A stretch of 64,000 nucleotides of DNA from Lacticaseibacillus parakribbianus (GCF_025490915.1 NZ_JANQBA010000014.1:1-64000), one strand, 5' to 3'; shown: positions 23,567 to 33,872, numbered from the stretch's first letter. The notes: generated by a model from the sequence alone, not told the origin. Numbers and translations: made by a program.

Positions 23567-26500
23567 ATGAAGGGGTTTAACCAACTGTCAAAAAGCCGGG
23601 TTTGGCGCGGCATTCTGGTCGCCGCCGGCAGCGCCGTCGTGCTGGTCGCCGGCGCAATCGCCAGCCAGAGCGGCCCGGCCGCGGCGCCGCGGGTCGTTGC
23701 GGCCGCCACGAGCGACGTCAACGGCTACATCGCCAGCCACAACATCCAGCCGGTGCCGATCACCAAGGAGTGGCACACGTTCGAGGAATTCAACTACGGC
23801 ACCGCCACCGAGCTGCCGGACGGGGTGGTTTTCCACTACACCGACAACGCGACCAGCTTCTCGGCGCGAGACGGCGCCGATTACGAGATCAGCGGCGCCT
23901 GGACCTCGGCGTTCGTTCACGACTTCATCGATGCCCGCACCATTTTGAACATCCACAACCCCGACCTCGGCGCCTGGGGAGCCGGGCCCAAGGCCAACGC
24001 GCGGTTCGTGCAGTTCGAGTTGGTGACCGCGCGTAACGCCGACGAGTTCGCCCGGTCGATCGCCAACGCCGCCAGCTACACCGCGCAGATGCTGGTTCGC
24101 TACGGGCTGAAGCCGAGCCTGGTCAACCCGGCCAACAGCCAAGGCACCATCTGGACGCACCACAACGTCTCGACGCTGCTCGGCGGCACCGACCACGTCG
24201 ACCCGGACGCCTACATCGCCAAGTGGGGCTACACGCTGCCCGAGTTCCTGACGCTGGTCAACCGGTATTACCAGCCGCTGGTCGCGACCCAGCCCAACTC
24301 CAACGCGATCAGCTATAACAAGTACGTGCGGATCACGTCGCCCAATTACCGCATTTACCAAGCCCTCGATCTCGCCCAGGTTCGCGCCAACTCCGCCAGC
24401 TACCTGAACCAGACGCTGCAGGCGCGGGTTCACTACCGCAAGCCGGCGACCGGCTACACCTACCTGTCGCTTTACGATAACGCCGGCAAGTGGGTCGGCT
24501 ACATGAACGCGACTGGCGCCGCCGTCGCCGCCGGGCCGCAGGGCACCGCGATTACAGACGGTCGCTACGTCACCGTGACCAAGGACAACTACACGCTGTG
24601 GCGCGATTTTGACGGCCACGCCAAGCAGGCCAGCCACAACCTGGTCGGCCAGACCTTCCTGTCGAAGGTCAAGTACAACCACTTCAACGGGTCCGTCTAC
24701 CTGTCCCTGTACGATCACACCGGCAAGTGGCAGGGCTACCTGAACCAGACCGGCGCGACCGTGGCGCCTGACGCCGGCGGCCTGCCGACGACCGTGGCCA
24801 AAACGGTCACGATCACTAAGCCCAACTACACGCGCTGGAACGACCTGAAGTGGCAGGTGCAACTCGGCGACACCACGGCGCTGGTCGGCCAGCAGGTCCA
24901 GGTTCGCGCCCAGTACCACCACTACAACGGCGAGACCTACGACGCGATTTACGGCCAAAACGGCGCCTACCTCGGGCTGCTCAACGACGCGGCGGTCGCC
25001 GCAGAGGCCGCGGTCGGCCCGGCGATTCAAGACGGCCGCTACGTCACCGTCACCGCCCCAAACTACACGCTGTGGCGCGATTTTGACTGGAACGCCAAGC
25101 AAGACAGCACGACGCTTATCGGCCAGACCTTCCAGGCCCGGGTGCGGTACGTGCATCGCAACGGCGCGACCTACCTGTCCTTGTACGACCACAACGGCAC
25201 TTGGCAAGGTTACCTGAACCAGACCGGCGCGACCGTGGCGCCTGACGCCGGCGGGATCGCCCAGGCGGCAACCGGGTACGTCACGCTGGCCAAGCCGCGC
25301 TACACCATCTGGAACAACCTGAGCTTCGGCCAAAAAGTGGTGGCCGACACCACCGCGACGGTTGGTCAGACCTACCAGAAGACGGCCCTGTACCACCACT
25401 TCAACGGCTCAACCTACGTCGGGCTGAGTGACGCCGGCCGCTTCGTCGGCTACATCAACACGGATGCAGTGGTCGCGGCCTCGCCTCAGGGCCCGGCCAT
25501 CACCGACGGCCGCTACGTCACCGTCACCGCGAAAAACTACACGCTGTGGCGCAGCTTCGACTGGGTCGAAAAGCAAGACAGCACGGCGCTTGTCGGCCGC
25601 ACCTTCCAGGCCCGTCGGCGATACAACCACCAAAACGGCGCGACCTACCTGTCCTTGTACGACCACGACGGCACTTGGCAGGGCTACTTGAACCAGACCG
25701 CCGTGGCAGTCGCACAAGACGCCGGCGGCACGGCGACGCCGGCCACCGGCTACGTCACCTTGGCCAAGCCGCGCTACACCATCTGGAACAACCTGCGCTT
25801 CGACCAAAAAGTGGTGGCCGACACCACCGCGACGGTGGGTCAGATCTACCAGCTGACCGGCGTTTACCACCATTACAACGGCTCGACCTACGACGCGCTG
25901 AGTTCGGCCGGCCAGTTCGTCGGCTACATCAACGCCGCGGCGGTCACGAAGACGACCGCGCCGCAGGGCAAGGCGATCGCGCTGAACCGCTACGCCACCA
26001 TCGTGCGAAGCGGGGCGAAACTTTACGACGGGTTTGATTTTGCCGGCATCAAGAGCGAGACCTCGCAGCTTTTGGATCAGACCTTCCTGGCCAAGCGGCA
26101 GTACCACCACGCCGACGGCCACACCTACTACTCGCTGTACCAAAACAACGACCAGTGGCTGGGCTACGTCGACGCCGATTACGTCGCGCTCGGCGGCTCG
26201 GCCGCCGGCGCCGCGATTGCGATGAGCGCCCAGGTGACCATCCAACGCGCCGGCTACAACCGGCTGGCCGACTGGGGTGGCGCAAGCCTCGGCAGCACGA
26301 CCGGCCTGGTCGGGCAAACCGCGGTGGTGCAGCGACGCTTTCGCCACTTCAACGGCTCGACCTACTACGACCTCTATACCGCCGGCGGCTCGCACCTGGG
26401 CATCGTCAACGCGCTGGCCACGACGGCCGCGACCGGCGTCACGCCGGTGGCCGTGCCGGCCAACTTGTACGGGGTGACAACCACCGGGCTGACCGCGGCG

Positions 26501-26962
26501 CAGATCGCTTTTCTCCGCCAGCTGGTCGGCATCGCGATTCCGGTCGCCAAGCAGTACGGCCTGTACCCGTCGATCGCGGTGATGCAGGCGATCACCGAGT
26601 CCGGCTGGGGGACCAGCGAGCTGGCGGTCAACGCCAACGCTTACTTCGGCGTCAAGGCCGACGTCAACTGGCCCGGCGCCAGCTACCTGAAGCTGACCGG
26701 CGAGGTGTTCGACGGTCAGGCCGTCAAGGTGATCGGCGCCTTCCGCAAGTACGACAGCCTCGCCGATTCGATCATCGGCTACGCGCAAAAGCTGACGACC
26801 AGCCCGTACTACACCGGTTGCCTGCGCGTGAACGCGCCGACCTGGCAGCAGGCGGTGTCCGGCCTTGCCGCCTACGCGACTAGCCCGACCTACCAGACCA
26901 ACCTGATCGCCGGCATCACGCGCTACGGGCTGGACAAGCTCGACGCGGTGGCGGTGAAGTAG
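23567..26962 (+). CDS. Atl-like bifunctional autolysin (amidase, GW repeats, GH73)
   Basis: 1131 aa, secreted. Order: signal peptide (to about residue 45), Amidase_2 domain (about 55-235; zinc-ligand-type VVFHYTD, WTHHNVS and GGTDHVDPDAY as in staphylococcal Atl), nine GW/SH3-like modules of about 70-80 residues (240-960; each with a VTVT-x-x-NYTLWRDFDW-like start and YLSLYDHTG), and a C-terminal GH73 glucosaminidase (about 970-1120; ITESGWGTSELAVNANAYFG). It would cut both the glycan chain and the stem-peptide bond, with GW modules holding it to teichoic acids. No LPXTG. ATG 23567 follows GGGAGGACAATTG. A TATAAT -10 lies at 23509-23514. Confidence 0.93.
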   Translation: MKGFNQLSKSRVWRGILVAAGSAVVLVAGAIASQSGPAAAPRVVAAATSDVNGYIASHNIQPVPITKEWHTFEEFNYGTATELPDGVVFHYTDNATSFSARDGADYEISGAWTSAFVHDFIDARTILNIHNPDLGAWGAGPKANARFVQFELVTARNADEFARSIANAASYTAQMLVRYGLKPSLVNPANSQGTIWTHHNVSTLLGGTDHVDPDAYIAKWGYTLPEFLTLVNRYYQPLVATQPNSNAISYNKYVRITSPNYRIYQALDLAQVRANSASYLNQTLQARVHYRKPATGYTYLSLYDNAGKWVGYMNATGAAVAAGPQGTAITDGRYVTVTKDNYTLWRDFDGHAKQASHNLVGQTFLSKVKYNHFNGSVYLSLYDHTGKWQGYLNQTGATVAPDAGGLPTTVAKTVTITKPNYTRWNDLKWQVQLGDTTALVGQQVQVRAQYHHYNGETYDAIYGQNGAYLGLLNDAAVAAEAAVGPAIQDGRYVTVTAPNYTLWRDFDWNAKQDSTTLIGQTFQARVRYVHRNGATYLSLYDHNGTWQGYLNQTGATVAPDAGGIAQAATGYVTLAKPRYTIWNNLSFGQKVVADTTATVGQTYQKTALYHHFNGSTYVGLSDAGRFVGYINTDAVVAASPQGPAITDGRYVTVTAKNYTLWRSFDWVEKQDSTALVGRTFQARRRYNHQNGATYLSLYDHDGTWQGYLNQTAVAVAQDAGGTATPATGYVTLAKPRYTIWNNLRFDQKVVADTTATVGQIYQLTGVYHHYNGSTYDALSSAGQFVGYINAAAVTKTTAPQGKAIALNRYATIVRSGAKLYDGFDFAGIKSETSQLLDQTFLAKRQYHHADGHTYYSLYQNNDQWLGYVDADYVALGGSAAGAAIAMSAQVTIQRAGYNRLADWGGASLGSTTGLVGQTAVVQRRFRHFNGSTYYDLYTAGGSHLGIVNALATTAATGVTPVAVPANLYGVTTTGLTAAQIAFLRQLVGIAIPVAKQYGLYPSIAVMQAITESGWGTSELAVNANAYFGVKADVNWPGASYLKLTGEVFDGQAVKVIGAFRKYDSLADSIIGYAQKLTTSPYYTGCLRVNAPTWQQAVSGLAAYATSPTYQTNLIAGITRYGLDKLDAVAVK

Positions 26963-27161
26963 TCAGGATTGAGGGCCGCGGCGGCCGCGGTGGCCGGGGC
27001 GGCCGCGGGTGCAGCGGGGTTGCTCGGCGGCGAGCGTCTGAGGCCCGGCGCCGGGTTGCGGTGATGTCTCGCTCCTCGGCACCTGCAGCTAGTGCCATCG
27101 GCGCGGTCGCGAACCGCTGAGCAACCCAGGACTTTTGTGAATTAGGCAACGCACTGAATTG

Positions 27162-27192
27162 GCCGGCCCGGCATCGTGGGTCGGCTTTTTTT
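27162..27192 (+). terminator. Terminator ahead of the adhesin promoter
   Basis: GCCGGCCC (27162-27169) pairs with GGGTCGGC (27178-27185) and is followed by seven T. It is about 200 nt after the autolysin stop. Confidence 0.75.
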
Positions 27193-27208
27193 GGCCGATG
27201 AGGTGCAT

Positions 27209-27237
27209 TTCATTTTCCAAAGATTTATTGGTATAAT
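27209..27237 (+). promoter_or_regulatory. Promoter of the MucBP adhesin
   Basis: TTCATT (27209-27214), a 17-bp spacer and a perfect TATAAT (27232-27237) with extended TG. Confidence 0.7.
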
Positions 27238-27332
27238 TAGGGCGTGTAAGCACGTCGACCGGGCAGGGGGAATGCCGGTCGACTGCGTCAGCATGGGTCC
27301 GATTGCCAGCCGTGTAAACGGAGGGTTAATCG

Positions 27333-30300
27333 ATGCGTCAAGGAATTCGTCGTGTGAAATTATATAAGGCAGGCAAGCTGTGGGTTGCCTGCGCCACAGT
27401 TATGGTAGCCGGAGGTGTCGCGTTAGTCGCGGCGGCGCCGGCTACGCGTGTTGGTGCCGCCAAGGCCACCGCCTCGTCGGTCCTGACGACGCCGATTGCG
27501 CTGAGCAGCCAGGCGCTGCCGACCGCGGCCCAGTCGGCCAACGCCGCCCAGACCGCCGCCGCTCAGGCCGGCACCGCTGCGGCGCAGACCACGCAGGGCG
27601 AGCCGACCACCGGCACGACCACGGCCACCACGGCAGCGCCGGTGGTGACCACCAAGGACCGCAACGGGAATGCGTCGGTCAACCCGGACCGCACCGGGAC
27701 CGGGGCCGTCACCACGATTTCAGACAGCAACATTGCGGATTACTTCACGGTGCGGGACGTGGCTGGCAAGGCCAAGGCGTTTGATGGGACCAAGGTGCAG
27801 CTGACGAATGGTCACGAGAATCCGTTCGAGCCTGGTCAGCCTGCCTGGACCAGCGGCATGATTCTGATGCTGGCCAATCAGCAGGTTGACTTTACCACTG
27901 ACTTTGCACTGAATGTCACCATGAATGTGGCATGGGATCCGTCCATGGGCCACCTTGGCGGCGATGGGTCCGCACTATTTTTTGAGCCGCTCAGTCAGGC
28001 CGATGCCTTCCGTACAGACAAAGTCCAAACCGGGGGCGGTTTGGGGTTGACCGATATTGATGCTGCCAAGGCCGACACCATGAGTTTTAACTTATCGACT
28101 AATGCGATTGGGGCCCTCACCAGTGGCCCGCAAAACCATTGGTACGCCTATCGTTCAAATGGCAACAATAAACCACTTGACGGTCTAACCGACCTGGGGA
28201 TAGACATTGATCAAAACGGTACCGGCAGCCTAACTTTCACCTACGACATGCAATACGACGCGGCGACCAAAACGCTGACCGTTGTGACGACAGATGACAG
28301 CGGAAACGTGCTGAAGAACTGGACTGTGCCGATTACCGATGCGCAGGTTGGTCGCGGCTACACGCTTGGCGTGACCGCCGCTACCGCCGCCTCCCACGCC
28401 GCCTACACCGCGACCTTCAACAGTTACCAGTACCAGCAGGCCGACGCCTCGCTTCAGATCAGCAGCACGGGACTACCGGAAGGCGTCAGTGGCCCGAGCC
28501 AGACCGACGTCAAGGCGATGGCCGGCGACCACGTCGCGTTTTACCCCGAAGGCACCACCGCGCCGACGACCACGCCAGACGGTTTTGCCGTGACCAGCGC
28601 CTACGCCGTGCCTGCGATTGACGGCTACGTCCTGCGCGGGACACAGTTCGCCGATATCGTGGCCGGGGACGCCAACCAGGTCGTGCTGAATTACGGCCAG
28701 CCGGCCACCACCACCGTGCATTACGTCGATGGCAATGGTCAAACGCTGAAGCCGGATGTTACGCTGAGCGGTTTTGTCGGCGACACCTACACTGCAACGA
28801 CGACGCTTGACGGCTACGATTACGTGGGGCTGGGCGATGGCTCCGCCGCGGTCAGCGGTCCGTTCACGGCCGCGGGGCAGAGCGTCACGCTGGTGTTCAG
28901 CCGGCCGGACACCGAACTGGCCGTGAAGTACGTCGATGAGGACGGCACGGAAATTCAGAAGCCAACCACTCAAAAAGGTGTGATCGGCGATGATTACACC
29001 GTCACGGCCCCGGTCATTGAGGGCTACGATTACGTGGGATTAGGTGATGACTCCGCCGCGCTGAGCGGCCAGTTCGCCGCCGGGCTGACGGTCACCTTGG
29101 TCTACAAGGCCAAGCCACGCGTCTCCGGTGGCGTCACGGTCAATTACGTGGATCAAGACGGCAACACGCTGCAGCCGAGCACCACGCAGGGCGGCAACGT
29201 CGGCGACACCTACACCGTCGCGGCCCCGACCATTGACGGGTACGACTACACGGGGCTGGGGGATGGTTCCGCCGCGCTATCTGGCCAGCTCACAGACGCC
29301 GCCCAGACGGTAACTCTGGTCTACACCAAACAGGCGACGCTGACCGTTCGCTACGTCGACGGCCTAGGCCACGAGATTCGCAAGGACATCGTGACCACCC
29401 GCCCGGTCGGCACCGTCTACACCAAGATGGCGCCGCCGATCGCCGGTTACGATTACGTCGGCGTGGGCAAGGACTCCGCACCGCTGTCCGGCACGTTCAC
29501 GGCGCAGCCGCAGACCATCACCTTTGTCTACTTTGCGGAATCCGGCCGCGAAACCACGCCGCAGCCGGCCGGCAGCCTGACCATCCGCTACGTCGATGAG
29601 AACGGGCAGTCCATTAAGGCCGACACGGTCAAAAAGGACGGTTTTGTCGGCAACGGTTACGGCGTGACGGCCCCGGCCATTGACGGCTACGACTATGTCG
29701 GCCTGGGCGACGGCTCCGCCGCGTTGAGCGGCCAGTTCATCGCCGGCGACCAGACCATCACGCTGGTTTACAAACCGGCCCAGACCACCGGCGACCTGAC
29801 CGTGCGTTACGTCGACGCCAACGGGGATGAGCTGCAGCCAAGCACCACGCTGACCGGCAACCTCGGCAGCAATTTTGCCGTGACCATCCCCGGCATCAAG
29901 GGTTACCATTACGCCGGTCCGGGCAAGGAAGGCAGCCAGATTACCGGCACCTACACCAAGGAGTCGCAGGTGGTCACGCTGACTTACACCCGCGATGAAC
30001 ACAAGGTGCCGACCCCGGTTGCGGCTGGCGACCTGACGATTCGCTACGTCGATGAAAAAGGTAACCAGATCCAGGCCGACACGGTGAAGTCCGGTTACGT
30101 CGGGAATGGCTACGGTGTGACGGCGCCATCGATCAAGAACTACGACTATGTCGGTTTGGGTTCTGATTCGGTGCCGCTGAAGGGTCAGTTCACCACGGCC
30201 GCCCAGACCATCACGCTGGTTTACAAGCACAAGGAAACACAAACCTCTACTCCAGTTGAGGCGGGTGACCTGACGATTCGCTACGTCGATGAAAAAGGTA

Positions 30301-33300
30301 ACCAGATCCAGGCCGACACGGTGAAGTCCGGTTACGTCGGGAATGGCTACCAGGTCGTGGCGCCATCGATCAAGAACTACGACTATGTCGGTTTAGGTTC
30401 TGATTCGGCACCGCTGAAGGGTCAGTTCACCACGGCAGCCCAAACCATCACGCTGGTTTACAAGCACAAGGAAACGCAGACTTCGACCCCGGTCAAATCT
30501 GGTGACCTGACGATTCGCTACGTCGATGAAAAAGGTAACCAGATCCAGGCCGACACGGTGAAGTCCGGTTACGTCGGGAATGGCTACGGTGTGACGGCGC
30601 CATCGATCAAGAACTACGACTATGTCGGTTTGGGTTCTGATTCGGTGCCGCTGAAGGGTCAGTTCACCACGGCCGCCCAGACCATCACGCTGGTTTACAA
30701 GCACAAGGAAACACAAACCTCTACTCCAGTTGAGGCGGGTGACCTGACGATTCGCTACGTCGATGAAAAAGGTAACCAGATCCAGGCCGACACGGTGAAG
30801 TCCGGTTACGTCGGGAATGGCTACCAGGTCGTGGCGCCATCGATCAAGAACTACGACTATGTCGGTTTAGGTTCTGATTCGGCACCGCTGAAGGGTCAGT
30901 TCACCACGGCAGCCCAAACCATCACGCTGGTTTACAAGCACAAGGAAACGCAGACCGGCACCCCGGTTGAGGCGGGTTCGCTGACGATTCGCTATGTTGA
31001 CGAAAAAGGTAACCAGATCCAGGCCAACACGGTGAAATCCGGTTACGTCGGCAATGGCTACGAGGTCGTGGCGCCATCGATCAAGAACTACGACTATGTC
31101 GGTTTGGGTTCTGATTCGGCACCGCTGATGGGTCAGTTCACCACGGCAGCCCAGACCATCACCTTGGTTTACAGCCACAAGGCAGTGGAAACCGGCAAGC
31201 CGGTTGAGGCTGGCGATCTGACCATCCGTTACGTCGACGAAAAGGGTAACCAGATCCAGACCGCCACGGTGAAGTCCGGCTACGTCGGCAACGGCTACGG
31301 TGTGACGGCGCCAAGCATCAAGGACTACGACTACGTAGGCCTCGGCGACGGCTCAGCGCCACTGAAGGGGCAGTTCACCACGGCAGCCCAGACCATCACG
31401 CTGGTTTACAGCCACAAGCAGGTTGAAACCGCCAAGCCACAGGCAGCCGGCGACCTGACGATTCGCTACGTCGACGAAAAGGGTAACCAGATCCAAACCT
31501 CAACGGTGAAGTCCGGTTACGTCGGCAACGGCTACGGTGTGACGGCGCCAAGCATCAAGGACTACGACTACGTAGGCCTCGGCGACGGCTCAGCGCCGCT
31601 GAAGGGTCAGTTCACCACGGCAGCCCAGACCATCACGCTGGTTTACAAACACAAAGAGGTCCAGACCGGGACCCCGCAGCCGGCCGGCGCCCTGACTGTC
31701 CGGTGCGTCGACGCCTCGGGCAACCTGATTCAGGCCCAGACGGTGAAAAACGGCTATGTCGGCAACGGCTACGGCGTGACGGTCCCGACCATTCGGAATT
31801 ACGATTATTTTGGCCTCGCAGAGGGATCCGCAGCGCTGATTGGTAAGTTCACCGGCGCTGCGCAGACCGTCACCATGATTTTCCGGCACAAAACGGTTCA
31901 GGTGGTGACGCCGCAAGCGGCCGGTGACCTGACAATTCGCTACGTCGACGAAAAGGGTAACCAGATCCAGACGTCTACGGTCAAGTCCGGCTACGTCGGC
32001 AACGGTTACGGCGTGACGGCACCAACGATCAAGGACTACGACTACGTAGGCCTCGGTGCCGGCTCCGCAGCGCTGACCGGCAAGTTCACCAAGGCCGGCC
32101 AAACCATTACGCTGGTTTACAGCCACAAGCAGGTTGAAACCGGCAAGCCGGTTGAGGCTGGCGACCTGACGATCCGTTACGTCGACGAAAAGGGTAACCA
32201 GATTCAAACCTCGACGGTGAAGTCCGGTTACGTCGGCAACGGTTACGGTGTGACGGCGCCAAGCATCAAGGACTACGACTACGTAGGTCTCGGTGACGGC
32301 TCGGCGGCACTGACTGGGAAGTTCACCAAGGCTGGCCAGACCATCACCTTGGTTTACAGCCACAAGGCAGTGGAAACCGGCAAGCCACAGGCGGCTGGTG
32401 ACCTGACGATCCGCTACGTCGATGAAAAGGGTAACCAGATCCAAATCTCAACGGTCAAGTCCGGCTACGTCGGCAACGGTTACGGCGTGACGGCACCGAC
32501 GATCAAGGACTACGACTACGTAGGCCTCGGTGACGGCTCCGCGGCACTGACTGGGAAGTTCACCAAGGCTGGCCAGACCATCACCCTGGTTTACAGCCAC
32601 AAGGCAGTGGAAACCGTGACGCCGCAAACCGCTGGCGATCTGACGATCCGCTACGTCGACGAAAAGGGTAACCAAATCCAGACGTCGACGGTCAAGTCCG
32701 GCTACGTCGGCAACGGTTACGGTGTGACGGCGCCAAGCATCAAGGACTACGACTACGTAGGCCTCGGCGACGGCTCCGCAGCGCTGACCGGCAAGTTCAC
32801 CAAGGCCGGCCAGACCATCACCCTGGTTTACAGCCACAAGGCAGTGGAAACCGCCAAGCCGCAAACCGCCGGCGACCTGACGATTCGTTACGTCGACGAA
32901 AAGGGTAACCAGATTCAAACCTCGACGGTCAAGTCCGGCTACGTCGGCAACGGCTACGGTGTGACGGCACCGACGATCAAGGACTACGACTACGTAGGCC
33001 TCGGCGACGGCTCCGCAGCGCTGACCGGCAAGTTCACCAAGGCCGGCCAGACCATCACCCTGGTTTACAGCCACACCACGACTGAGCCGACCGACCCGAC
33101 TGAGCCGACGAATCCGACCGAGCCGACGACGGACCCGACGACACCAACGACCGACCCGACTACCCCGACCGCTAAGCCGACCACGCAGCCGACCAGCGAC
33201 GTCAAGGGTGATCACGGCGACGCCGGCACAACGGCGCCGACGCAGCTGCCGGTCACCGGTGGCCACGCGGCAACAACCGCTGCGAAGGCGAAGGCGCTGC

Positions 33301-33407
33301 CGCAAACCGGCGACCAGCGCAACTTGTTGCTGCAGGCAATGGGGGCCTTGCTCCTGGGCCTGACCGGCACCGGCGTCATGCTCGGCCGCCGGCGCCGCGA
33401 GCGGTAA
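27333..33407 (+). CDS. MucBP-repeat LPQTG adhesin
   Basis: 2024 aa, cell-wall anchored. A KxYKxGKxW signal peptide (VKLYKAGKLW) is followed by a Ser/Thr/Ala-rich segment, an L-type-lectin-like domain (about residues 125-375, with GDGSALFFEPL and GIDIDQNGTGS), then 19 MucBP modules (about 460-1915). Modules 1-6 are diverged; 7-19 have a strict 79-residue period and near-identical sequence (ITIRYVDEKGNQIQ-like, SGYVGNGYGVTAP, TITLVY). Module 14 is the outlier and has a Cys. A Pro/Thr-rich wall-spanning segment precedes the sortase signal LPQTG, a hydrophobic helix and RRRRER. It probably binds mucin or other glycans. Start has GGAGGGTTAATCG. Confidence 0.95.
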   Translation: MRQGIRRVKLYKAGKLWVACATVMVAGGVALVAAAPATRVGAAKATASSVLTTPIALSSQALPTAAQSANAAQTAAAQAGTAAAQTTQGEPTTGTTTATTAAPVVTTKDRNGNASVNPDRTGTGAVTTISDSNIADYFTVRDVAGKAKAFDGTKVQLTNGHENPFEPGQPAWTSGMILMLANQQVDFTTDFALNVTMNVAWDPSMGHLGGDGSALFFEPLSQADAFRTDKVQTGGGLGLTDIDAAKADTMSFNLSTNAIGALTSGPQNHWYAYRSNGNNKPLDGLTDLGIDIDQNGTGSLTFTYDMQYDAATKTLTVVTTDDSGNVLKNWTVPITDAQVGRGYTLGVTAATAASHAAYTATFNSYQYQQADASLQISSTGLPEGVSGPSQTDVKAMAGDHVAFYPEGTTAPTTTPDGFAVTSAYAVPAIDGYVLRGTQFADIVAGDANQVVLNYGQPATTTVHYVDGNGQTLKPDVTLSGFVGDTYTATTTLDGYDYVGLGDGSAAVSGPFTAAGQSVTLVFSRPDTELAVKYVDEDGTEIQKPTTQKGVIGDDYTVTAPVIEGYDYVGLGDDSAALSGQFAAGLTVTLVYKAKPRVSGGVTVNYVDQDGNTLQPSTTQGGNVGDTYTVAAPTIDGYDYTGLGDGSAALSGQLTDAAQTVTLVYTKQATLTVRYVDGLGHEIRKDIVTTRPVGTVYTKMAPPIAGYDYVGVGKDSAPLSGTFTAQPQTITFVYFAESGRETTPQPAGSLTIRYVDENGQSIKADTVKKDGFVGNGYGVTAPAIDGYDYVGLGDGSAALSGQFIAGDQTITLVYKPAQTTGDLTVRYVDANGDELQPSTTLTGNLGSNFAVTIPGIKGYHYAGPGKEGSQITGTYTKESQVVTLTYTRDEHKVPTPVAAGDLTIRYVDEKGNQIQADTVKSGYVGNGYGVTAPSIKNYDYVGLGSDSVPLKGQFTTAAQTITLVYKHKETQTSTPVEAGDLTIRYVDEKGNQIQADTVKSGYVGNGYQVVAPSIKNYDYVGLGSDSAPLKGQFTTAAQTITLVYKHKETQTSTPVKSGDLTIRYVDEKGNQIQADTVKSGYVGNGYGVTAPSIKNYDYVGLGSDSVPLKGQFTTAAQTITLVYKHKETQTSTPVEAGDLTIRYVDEKGNQIQADTVKSGYVGNGYQVVAPSIKNYDYVGLGSDSAPLKGQFTTAAQTITLVYKHKETQTGTPVEAGSLTIRYVDEKGNQIQANTVKSGYVGNGYEVVAPSIKNYDYVGLGSDSAPLMGQFTTAAQTITLVYSHKAVETGKPVEAGDLTIRYVDEKGNQIQTATVKSGYVGNGYGVTAPSIKDYDYVGLGDGSAPLKGQFTTAAQTITLVYSHKQVETAKPQAAGDLTIRYVDEKGNQIQTSTVKSGYVGNGYGVTAPSIKDYDYVGLGDGSAPLKGQFTTAAQTITLVYKHKEVQTGTPQPAGALTVRCVDASGNLIQAQTVKNGYVGNGYGVTVPTIRNYDYFGLAEGSAALIGKFTGAAQTVTMIFRHKTVQVVTPQAAGDLTIRYVDEKGNQIQTSTVKSGYVGNGYGVTAPTIKDYDYVGLGAGSAALTGKFTKAGQTITLVYSHKQVETGKPVEAGDLTIRYVDEKGNQIQTSTVKSGYVGNGYGVTAPSIKDYDYVGLGDGSAALTGKFTKAGQTITLVYSHKAVETGKPQAAGDLTIRYVDEKGNQIQISTVKSGYVGNGYGVTAPTIKDYDYVGLGDGSAALTGKFTKAGQTITLVYSHKAVETVTPQTAGDLTIRYVDEKGNQIQTSTVKSGYVGNGYGVTAPSIKDYDYVGLGDGSAALTGKFTKAGQTITLVYSHKAVETAKPQTAGDLTIRYVDEKGNQIQTSTVKSGYVGNGYGVTAPTIKDYDYVGLGDGSAALTGKFTKAGQTITLVYSHTTTEPTDPTEPTNPTEPTTDPTTPTTDPTTPTAKPTTQPTSDVKGDHGDAGTTAPTQLPVTGGHAATTAAKAKALPQTGDQRNLLLQAMGALLLGLTGTGVMLGRRRRER
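30022..33072 (+). repeat. 237-bp tandem repeats encoding MucBP modules 7-19
   Basis: Thirteen in-frame units of 237 bp (79 codons). Units 7+8 (about 30022-30495) and 9+10 (30496-30969) are almost identical as pairs, which marks a recent duplication of a 474-bp block. Unit 14 (near 31670-31905) differs strongly from its neighbours. Confidence 0.93.
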
Positions 33408-33445
33408 CCCGTAGCGCTTCGCACTCGAAAACTGAACAGCACGAC

Positions 33446-33480
33446 AAGAAGGACACCGCCTGCGCGATGTCCTTCTTTGT
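33446..33480 (+). terminator. Adhesin terminator
   Basis: AAGAAGGACA (33446-33455) pairs perfectly with TGTCCTTCTT (33468-33477), 40 nt after the stop codon. Confidence 0.8.
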
Positions 33481-33540
33481 GTCATAACAAATTTAATTGT
33501 AAACAACAAAACAGGCAAACTATTTTTACAAATGCTGAAT

Positions 33541-33570
33541 TTGCATTGTACACAAGCAATCGCTTACAAT
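33541..33570 (+). promoter_or_regulatory. Promoter of the CsbD gene
   Basis: TTGCAT (33541-33546), an 18-bp spacer and TACAAT (33565-33570), 54 bp before the start codon. Confidence 0.7.
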
Positions 33571-33623
33571 AAGGTCAGGCAGGAAATGCCGCAACCCCAA
33601 ACCCACTCACAGGAGGAATGCAC

Positions 33624-33872
33624 ATGAGTCTCGATGACAAGCTCGACAGCGTGAAGGACCAAGTCACCGGCAAGGCCAAGGAAGTTGAAGGCAAGGTCAC
33701 CGGCGATAAGCTACGTGAATCACAAGGCAAGGCCGAGTCACTCGGCGGCAAGCTCAAGGGCAAGGTGGCCGACGCCAAGGACAAGCTGGAAGACGCAGGT
33801 GAGGCGGCCAAGGACAAGGTGGAAGACGCCGCCGACGCCGTGAAGGACAAGCTCAAGAACCTGCGCGACTAG
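33624..33872 (+). CDS. CsbD-family stress protein
   Basis: 82 aa, hydrophilic and helical, with repeated Lys/Asp/Glu patterns (DSVKDQVTGKAKEVEGKVTGD, cut here to KDQVTGKAKEVEGK as the key block). CsbD proteins are abundant general-stress proteins of unknown mechanism. ATG 33624 has AGGAGG with 7-nt spacing; an ATG two codons earlier touches the ribosome binding site. Single gene with its own promoter and terminator. Confidence 0.9.
   Translation: MSLDDKLDSVKDQVTGKAKEVEGKVTGDKLRESQGKAESLGGKLKGKVADAKDKLEDAGEAAKDKVEDAADAVKDKLKNLRD

Larger units (their letters stand above)
26963..27332. other. Intergenic region between autolysin and adhesin
   Basis: No gene is supported. It is GC-rich on the left, has a terminator at 27162-27192 and the adhesin promoter at 27209-27237, followed by a 95-nt leader. 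Confidence 0.6.

Noticed and set aside
30022-33072. Regular repeats considered as a CRISPR array
   Set aside because: The 237-bp units are in frame, code for MucBP modules, and have no unique spacers or cas genes.
27333-33407. Long minus-strand open frames opposite the MucBP gene
   Set aside because: They are mirror frames of the repeat array; the plus-strand protein has a signal peptide and sortase anchor.
33410-33445. CGAAAACTGAACA string like that near rRNA operons
   Set aside because: No rRNA gene is in the window; it is only a short resemblance after the adhesin stop.
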